Of a DNA stretch of 19,114 nt, positions 14,512 through 19,114 are shown piece by piece. Made by a program: the position numbers and the translations under genes. Location: positions 1 through 19,114 of the forward strand of contig DDVX01000010.1 of NCBI GenBank assembly GCA_002345575.1, in the 5' to 3' direction. This DNA is from Stutzerimonas stutzeri. Lineage in GTDB: Bacteria; Pseudomonadota; Gammaproteobacteria; Pseudomonadales; Pseudomonadaceae. How positions within the stretch are numbered: position 1 is the stretch's first letter; the number at the start of each line of letters is the position of its first letter. The notes beneath the pieces were generated by a model. The model saw nothing but the letters and a program-made list of their open reading frames with translations, did not search any database and was not told where the DNA came from.

Positions 14512-15639
14512 ATGCCACAGCTTCCTCTCGCCATTCACCAGTTCGCCAACGATTGCACGCCCGGCGATGGCATTTCCAACGGCATGTTCTACACCCGCCG
14601 CTTGCTGCGGCAGGCCGGTGTGCTGTCGGATATCTTCTGCGGTGAGGTACATCCGCAGCTCGTCGGCGACGTCCTGCCGCTGACCGCCTACCAGCCCGGC
14701 AGGGCGGCGGCATTGCTGATTCACCACGGAATAGGCTGCCCGCACGAGGCCTGGCTGTGCAGCCTGCCCGAACGCAAGTTCATGGTCTTCCACAACATCA
14801 CCCCCGCCGAACTGTTTCCTGCCGAACACCCCATACAGCCGGCGCTGGCCCTTGGCTGGGAGCAGGTACGACGTTGGGCAAGCTGGCTGGACGGCAGCAT
14901 TGCCGATTCCGCACAGAACCTGCGCGAGCTGCTGCGCTGTGGTCACGCCCCCGAGCGGCTGGTGGATATTCCACTGCTGGTCGACCTGCAACGCATCCGG
15001 CCATTACCCGCTCGGGCCGTGATAAAGGACAAGCCTTTCACCTTGCTGTTCGTGGGCCGCGTCATGCCGCACAAGAATCAGCTGGGGCTGCTTGAGACTT
15101 TCGTCGAACTGCGGCGCAGAGTCGCGCAGCCGCTACGCCTGGAAATGGTCGGTGGATTTACCGTGCCCGCCTATGCCGAACAGGTCCGCAAGCGCATCGT
15201 CGACCTGGGCCTGGAAGGTTCGGTAGGCCTGCCCGGCAAGGTGGACGATGCAGCGCTCGCCGGCTACTACAGTCGCGCGGACCTGTTCATTGGCCTCAGC
15301 CATCATGAGGGGTTCGGCATGCCCTTTATCGAGGCAATGGCCTACGGCGTGCCGGTGGTGGCCTATGATGCGCCGCGCAGCAATATCGCAGCCACCCTGG
15401 GTGGCGCGGGGCTGCTGCTCGGCAGCGACGGCCCGCAAACCGTGGCCTCAGCGCTACAGCAGCTGATGGCCGATAAGCCTTTTATGCACGCCTGCAGCGC
15501 GCGTGGCCATGTGCGCCTGCGTGAGCTGGACGAGGCACTTCTATACACCCGGTTGCGCAACTATCTGGCGCGTTTCGGCCTCGCCTTGCCGGCCCCCACC
15601 AGCGCCAACGCCGCGCGGGATGTCGCGCTGGCACTGTGA
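14512..15639 (+). CDS. Glycosyltransferase family 4
   Basis: This is a 375-residue GT-B enzyme without signal peptide or membrane helix. The acceptor domain begins MPQLPLAIHQFANDCTPGDG and continues ISNGMFYTRRLLR, a nucleotide-loop start found in a subgroup of polysaccharide glycosyltransferases. The donor domain has LLFVGRVMPHKNQLGLLETF, LEMVGGF and the E-x7-E motif EGFGMPFIE (SHHEGFGMPFIEAMAYGVPV), followed by APRSNIAATLGGAGLL, as in mannosyl- and rhamnosyltransferases. The start is the ATG at 14512; upstream the frame only crosses the REP array. The Shine-Dalgarno is weak. Position between the gmd operon and the S-layer-like gene suggests it builds the polysaccharide made from the Gmd product, or glycosylates the secreted protein. 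Both are inference; donor and linkage are unknown. Confidence 0.87.
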   Translation: MPQLPLAIHQFANDCTPGDGISNGMFYTRRLLRQAGVLSDIFCGEVHPQLVGDVLPLTAYQPGRAAALLIHHGIGCPHEAWLCSLPERKFMVFHNITPAELFPAEHPIQPALALGWEQVRRWASWLDGSIADSAQNLRELLRCGHAPERLVDIPLLVDLQRIRPLPARAVIKDKPFTLLFVGRVMPHKNQLGLLETFVELRRRVAQPLRLEMVGGFTVPAYAEQVRKRIVDLGLEGSVGLPGKVDDAALAGYYSRADLFIGLSHHEGFGMPFIEAMAYGVPVVAYDAPRSNIAATLGGAGLLLGSDGPQTVASALQQLMADKPFMHACSARGHVRLRELDEALLYTRLRNYLARFGLALPAPTSANAARDVALAL

Positions 15640-15660
15640 GCGCAGGCGCAGGCGCAGGCG
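15640..15660. repeat. (GCGCAG)3 hexanucleotide repeat after the glycosyltransferase stop
   Basis: Three perfect GCGCAG copies (15640-15657) plus GCG start one base after the stop codon. They lie outside the coding frame, so copy change would not alter the protein. Confidence 0.8.
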
Positions 15661-15702
15661 GACGAACGGGAGCTTTTATGGTGGTCGGCTGGCAAAGCGC
15701 TA

Positions 15703-15731
15703 TTGTTGGCAGCCGATAGACGCTTTATGAT
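15703..15731 (+). promoter_or_regulatory. Candidate sigma70 promoter P1 of the S-layer-like gene
   Basis: TTGTTG (15703-15708), a 17-bp spacer and TATGAT (15726-15731, 5 of 6). It would give a leader of about 195 nt. The -35 matches only the invariant TTG. Confidence 0.45.
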
Positions 15732-15763
15732 GCGCCCGCAACGTGCCGATTACATCGTCAGGC

Positions 15764-15791
15764 TTGAAAAAAAGCCCTGAAGCTGTAATCT
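15764..15791 (+). promoter_or_regulatory. Alternative promoter P2 of the S-layer-like gene
   Basis: TTGAAA (15764-15769, 5 of 6), a 16-bp spacer and TAATCT (15786-15791). It overlaps a small GGCTT / AAGCC hairpin (15761-15776). It would give a leader of about 135 nt that starts just before the structured part. Confidence 0.35.
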
Positions 15792-15828
15792 GCTGCGGTC
15801 GGCTTAGGCCGGCATCCCATCAAGGGGG

Positions 15829-15896
15829 CCATGCCCCGATGGGGGCATGGCAACAGGCTTGGAACCGACGGGTTCTATTTCCGGATTGGAAGCCTG
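15829..15896 (+). promoter_or_regulatory. Structured 5' leader of the S-layer-like mRNA
   Basis: Two stable stems precede the ribosome binding site. The first pairs CCATGCCCC (15829-15837) with GGGGCATGG (15842-15850) around a GATG loop. The second pairs CAGGCTT (15854-15860) with AAGCCTG (15890-15896) and encloses a GAACC / GGTTC stem (15862-15875) with a GACG loop. An upstream GGCATCCCATC (15811-15821) could pair in part with GATGGGGGC and so compete with the first stem. It matches no riboswitch class I recognise; an mRNA-stabilising leader or a translational control element is plausible. Confidence 0.5.
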
Positions 15897-15931
15897 ATGT
15901 CGATTCGACTCATATTGGAGATGAACAAGTA

Positions 15932-17653
15932 ATGGCTACTTCCGCACAAGTGCAACAACTGTATATCGCCCTGCTGGGCCGCGCTGCCGACAAGCCGGGC
16001 CTGGACTGGTGGCTGGAAAACATCAACGGCACCGAGGGTGTTCCGGGCGAGCGCACCCTGGAAGAGGCCGCTACTGCCTTTACCACCTCCGAAGAGTTCG
16101 CTGCCACCTACGGTAGCCTGCAGGGTGAAGACCTTGTGCGCTCGGTATATACCAATCTGTTCGAGCGCGCGCCCTCCGCTGAAGAAGTGGCCTACTGGGT
16201 TGCTGATGGTCGTCCGGCTGACCAGCTGCTGTCCGCCTTCCTGACCTACGCCTCGCCTGCTGACCAAACTGTAATCAACAACAAGGTTACCGTTGCTCAG
16301 TACTACACTGACGCTGCCGGTAATGAATATGATCTGGCTGCCGCTGCTGAGATTATCGATGGTGTCACCGGTGACGTTGCTACTGTAGGCGCTGCCCTGC
16401 AAGACCTGCCTGTAACCAACGCCACCCTCACTGCCGCTCTGGGCACTTGGGAAGCTGCGAAGGATACCAAGGCTACTTTCCTGGCGGGCCTCGGTGATCT
16501 GGATAATAACCCTACCACTGCTACCACTGATGCTCAGGTGAAAGCGCTGATCGTCCCGGCGACTGTTGGTGCTCCGGTCAACGTGTTCAACGCCAACGAG
16601 TTCTCGGTTGCTGATTTGGCTGTAAACTCCAGCGTTGCTGCTCAGGAAGCTGCCTTCACCGCAGCTCGTGCTGACTTCAACGTGAAGGTTGCCACTCAAC
16701 AAGCCAAGGTGACCGACGCTCAAACGGCAGTTACCGAGCTGAACGATGCCAGGGATGTCAATGCCTACATTGCGGCTGTTGAAGCGGCAACTGCAACTCA
16801 AGCTGCGTTGAACCCTGCTGTAGTCGCAGCTGCTGGTGCCATTGCTTCGTATGAAGCTCTGAGTACTACTAAAACTGAAGCAGTCGACGTAACTCAGGAT
16901 GACTATACCGTCACCGCCGGCGTGCCGAGCGTTGCAGATGGTCTTGCTGCTCTTGCCGAAGTGAAAGATGACGCTCTGGTTCTCAAGGCCGACATTACTG
17001 AAACAACTAATCCAGGGGTTACTGCACTGCTGGCCGCCATTAACGGTGATATCGCTGCTCAGGTAGCTGACTACAAGGCTGATCAAGCTGTTATCGTTGC
17101 GGCTGGTGCTACTGATGCTACTCTGGTTGGCGCTCTGATTACTGCTAAAGCTGATCTTGCTACTCTGCAGGCGAAATCCGAGGCGCTTGAGAAAGCAATC
17201 AGTGATGCCAAAGACGCTTACAGTCTGAATGCTCAGCTAGATAAGCTTGATGCTGCGATCGATACAGCATTTTCTGGTATCAAGGGTGCCAACCTCCTTG
17301 AAGGTGTATCGGACACGCCTGATGCACTTAAAGTTGTTGATGATCTGTTCATTTTCAATGGCGGTAATCAAACTATTGGTGCTAACTTCGCTGCCGGTGA
17401 CCAGGTGTTTATCGGCTCCGATTACTCGCTGGTAACCCTTACTGCCGACCAGAGCAATGCTGGTGTTGGTAACATCGCCTTGGGTAGCGCCAGTGCTCTG
17501 GAAGTATTCTGGGATGCCGCTAAGTACACTCTGTACGTTGAGAAGGAAGCGTTCTCGGGTAACGCTGCAGGAGCAGGCAACTTTGAAACCATCCTTCTGA
17601 CCGGCGTTAATGCGGAGCTGGAAATGAATGGTGGCTTTGTTCAGCTGGCCTAA
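15932..17653 (+). CDS. S-layer- or adhesin-like DUF4214 protein, probable type I secretion cargo
   Basis: This 573-residue acidic protein has no signal peptide, no Cys and no His. Residues 1-130 are DUF4214-like: QVQQLYIALLGRAADKPGLDWW, then a second module with DLVRSVYTNLFERAPSAEEVAYW and NKVTVAQYYTD. The middle (about 130-470) is Ala-rich and mostly helical, with heptad-like stretches. The end (about 480-573) is beta-rich (VDDLFIFNGGNQTIGANF, AAGDQVFIG, FETILLTGVNAELEMN) and closes with a hydrophobic FVQLA, like uncleaved C-terminal type I secretion signals. No GGxGxD RTX repeats are visible. ATG 15932 follows GGAG at an 11-nt spacing and overlaps the stop of a 3-codon frame (MNK) in TAATG. 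Codons end in T far more than in its neighbours (GCT, GTT, ACT, GGT), as in very highly expressed genes. Export by the 8368-12834 machine is inferred from proximity. Confidence 0.85.
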   Translation: MATSAQVQQLYIALLGRAADKPGLDWWLENINGTEGVPGERTLEEAATAFTTSEEFAATYGSLQGEDLVRSVYTNLFERAPSAEEVAYWVADGRPADQLLSAFLTYASPADQTVINNKVTVAQYYTDAAGNEYDLAAAAEIIDGVTGDVATVGAALQDLPVTNATLTAALGTWEAAKDTKATFLAGLGDLDNNPTTATTDAQVKALIVPATVGAPVNVFNANEFSVADLAVNSSVAAQEAAFTAARADFNVKVATQQAKVTDAQTAVTELNDARDVNAYIAAVEAATATQAALNPAVVAAAGAIASYEALSTTKTEAVDVTQDDYTVTAGVPSVADGLAALAEVKDDALVLKADITETTNPGVTALLAAINGDIAAQVADYKADQAVIVAAGATDATLVGALITAKADLATLQAKSEALEKAISDAKDAYSLNAQLDKLDAAIDTAFSGIKGANLLEGVSDTPDALKVVDDLFIFNGGNQTIGANFAAGDQVFIGSDYSLVTLTADQSNAGVGNIALGSASALEVFWDAAKYTLYVEKEAFSGNAAGAGNFETILLTGVNAELEMNGGFVQLA

Positions 17654-17710
17654 GTGAAATCGGGGAGCTTGTTTGCTCCTCGCTTTCGAGCCAGTGCCGC
17701 AAGGCGTTAG

Positions 17711-17746
17711 TAAAAACCCCGCTTCCTGAAGGAGGCGGGGTTTTTA
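17711..17746. terminator. Strong bidirectional intrinsic terminator
   Basis: TAAAAACCCCGCTTCCT (17711-17727) is complementary to AGGAGGCGGGGTTTTTA (17730-17746) with one G-U pair, so the hairpin closes on a TGAA loop with a T-run on the plus side and A-run/T-run symmetry on the other. It lies 58 bp after the S-layer-like stop, as expected for an abundant monocistronic mRNA. Confidence 0.95.
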
Positions 17747-17867
17747 CGTTCTAGAGATCCAACTGTCCGGTTATCACTAATACAAGTTGCCCGCCTTAAT
17801 ACTGGGTATTGAGTGCCCTCGCTGTGGGGGCTGCGTTATCCGTCTCGGCATCTCCTGGTGCCCTTGA

Positions 17868-18796
17868 TTGATATTCCAACTTCGCCGGGAACCTATTAAT
17901 ACCCATTTCAGCAGCCGCAGACTTGCCGAGTCCACTGAATTCGAACGCCTGGTGCTGGATCGCCTGATGCCTTGCTTCGAGAGCGGTTCGAGCGACAAAC
18001 TCGATCTGCGTGAAGCAATCGCCGGTACCGCTCCGGTGCAGGTGAAAATCAGCGCCTTCGTCTCGCTGTCGCCGAGGCCACAGCCAGCATGCTGCCGCTG
18101 TTATTCGGTGCGGCCTGGAAGCTGCTTGATCTGATAGTAGAGTTGGCTTTGCAGCAGGGCTTAGCACCTTCAGGAGACGGAAAGTGGCCTATCAAGGCCA
18201 AGGCAAGAGCGCTTGCCAGAGGTGATGCCAATGCGGCTGTGTTGGGTGCTGACCCAGCACTCTGGGCGGCGCTGAGTGCCTTGTATGTAGCGAGTACCGA
18301 GCACCGTCACTGCCTGGTGCATCGGCTGGCCGGCTTTTGCCCACAGACTCTGACGCTGTCGGGGGTGGATGCGCAGGGCCAGCGATTACGCAGCTTGCGC
18401 CGGGAAGAGTTGCAGGCCTTTGTACGGGCCGCACGGATTGCCGCCGAGGCAGTAGTAAACGGTGGTCTGCAGACGCGCCAAGCTGATCATCTACGTTACG
18501 AACTGGACCAGTTGCGCGACTATACCGGCCAGCCGCCGCTGGGTGGGGCCAGGGCGTCCAGACCCATGACCGTCAGAATGATACTGTTGCCCAGTGATGG
18601 CGGCGGCTTTGAAGCGGACTTTGCCTACGCCTGCCGGAAGGCTCGAAAAACGTCCCCGCACCATGGGCATTGCGACCTGTGGATCGATATTCCCGATGGT
18701 TCGTCCCGGAAGCTGTTCGCAAGAATGGAAGACGTCCCCGAGCAGAAGGTGCGCGTGGATCTGAACAATCTCCCGGCATACCTGGTGTGGCGTTGA
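17868..18796 (+). pseudogene. Hypothetical protein, frameshifted; C-terminal part intact from 18089
   Basis: I do not recognise the family. The 5' part reads in one frame as TEFERLVLDRLMPCFESG and continues to APVQVKISAFVSL near 18070, with normal Pseudomonas codon use. The coding signal then jumps to another frame (AEATASMLPLLFGAAWKLLD) and runs to the stop at 18796. The switch lies between about 18014 and 18085 and needs one missing or two extra bases. The intact piece from ATG 18089 is 235 residues; it holds EHRHCLVHR, an R-x4-H motif as in HEPN proteins, in a helical context, and ends in a beta-rich domain (MTVRMILLPSDGGGFEADFA). The first start (TTG 17868) is weak, and the true N-terminus may be further upstream and decayed. 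A sequencing error is also possible. It is separated from the S-layer-like gene by the terminator. Confidence 0.5.
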
Positions 18797-18810
18797 CAAG
18801 GGCAGAACCC

Positions 18811-18882
18811 GTAGGAGCGGGCCCTGCCCGCGAACGGAACCACATCGAGGCACAGCCTTGGTTCGCGGGCAGGGCCCGCTCC
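18811..18882. repeat. Inverted REP pair after the frameshifted gene
   Basis: A forward REP (18811-18834) and an inverted, slightly shortened one (18862-18882) are perfect complements over about 21 bp around a 27-nt spacer. They form a long stem 15 bp after the stop codon at 18796. Confidence 0.92.
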
Positions 18883-19114
18883 TTGTATGTTGCCTCGGTG
18901 CCAAGGAACAGTTCCGAGGTTCATACAAATATGTTTCCGGGGAGGCCGATCGCTCCTAAAGGCAGGACTTGCTCCTGACCTTGTCTGTAGAGAGGCCCCC
19001 CGCCTCATTGCCCATCACGAAGAGTAACCAGAAGCCGATAAGCCGGACTTCGTATTACAAGGTTGTGACGGCATAAAGTGCGAGGTCGGGGAGCCGGGGC
19101 ATTTTACTTTTTTT
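18883..19114. other. Right-edge region without recognisable gene
   Basis: About 230 bp with no convincing coding frame on either strand. A small GAGGC / GCCTC hairpin (18992-19006) lacks a T-run. The sequence ends in a T-run at the window edge. Confidence 0.4.

Noticed and set aside
13983..14991. Open frames on both strands through REP array B (over 200 codons in places)
   Set aside because: They consist of repeated REP translations such as GPWPRTG; stop codons are absent only because the repeat is GC-rich and its period leaves the frame open.
15761..15776. GGCTT / AAGCC hairpin with an A-rich loop as terminator of the glycosyltransferase gene
   Set aside because: Only five base pairs and no T-run after it on the plus strand; it overlaps a possible -35.
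15875..17086. A 403-codon open frame opposite the S-layer-like gene
   Set aside because: It is a Ser/Val/Gly-rich mirror of GCT-, GTT- and ACT-rich coding on the other strand, and covers a well-supported gene with a promoter, leader and terminator.
19055..19102. Minus-strand frame starting MPRLPDLAL at the right edge, resembling the start of a REP-associated (RAYT) transposase
   Set aside because: It stops after 15 codons, lacks the His-hydrophobic-His motif, and its upstream region is outside the window; chance similarity is likely.

Overview
The window looks like a chromosomal stretch of a Pseudomonas-type gammaproteobacterium (Pseudomonas in the broad sense; Stutzerimonas is possible but not proven). 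The reasons are GC-rich codon usage, many 'GTAGGAGCGGGCC...GCCCGCGAA' REP palindromes, and a waaA / FAD-oxidoreductase / aldo-keto-reductase neighbourhood like the one I recall around waaA in P. aeruginosa. No rRNA, tRNA, CRISPR or phage genes were seen.

Layout. (1) 1-170: the 5' end of an IS5-family transposase gene and the outer end of that IS. (2) 276-3470, minus strand: a hypothetical protein with a degenerate Nudix-like box, a 97-bp-period REP array, an aldo/keto reductase and an FAD-dependent oxidoreductase; the last two overlap by GTGA. (3) 3806-5092, plus: waaA (Kdo transferase). (4) 5221-7910, minus: a TolC/OpmH-like outer membrane protein and a WbpZ-like GT4 glycosyltransferase. (5) 8073-8305: the tail of an IS110-family transposase abutting a REP. 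(6) 8368-13877, plus: a tight operon of type I secretion ABC transporter, membrane fusion protein, a second TolC-family protein and GDP-mannose 4,6-dehydratase. (7) 13888-14447: a 12-REP array, again with a 97-bp period. (8) 14512-15639: a second GT4 glycosyltransferase. (9) 15932-17653: a 573-residue, cysteine- and histidine-free DUF4214-type protein with a structured leader and a strong terminator. (10) 17868-18796: a frameshifted gene of unknown function, then REPs and an unexplained right edge.

The most interesting reading is that (6)-(9) form one system: a dedicated type I secretion machine, its abundant S-layer- or adhesin-like cargo, and enzymes for a 6-deoxyhexose surface polysaccharide. 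This resembles the Caulobacter rsaA-rsaD-rsaE locus, where the S-layer protein, its exporter and the GDP-sugar genes for the anchoring LPS lie together. The exporter and dehydratase are physically coupled here (ATGA overlap). That the protein is the cargo and binds the polysaccharide is inference.

A second theme is REP elements acting as gene ends. The stop codons of the aldo/keto reductase, waaA and the WbpZ-like glycosyltransferase all lie inside a REP (the TAG of GTAGGAGC), and the last two share the same terminal residues Ile-Thr-Pro.
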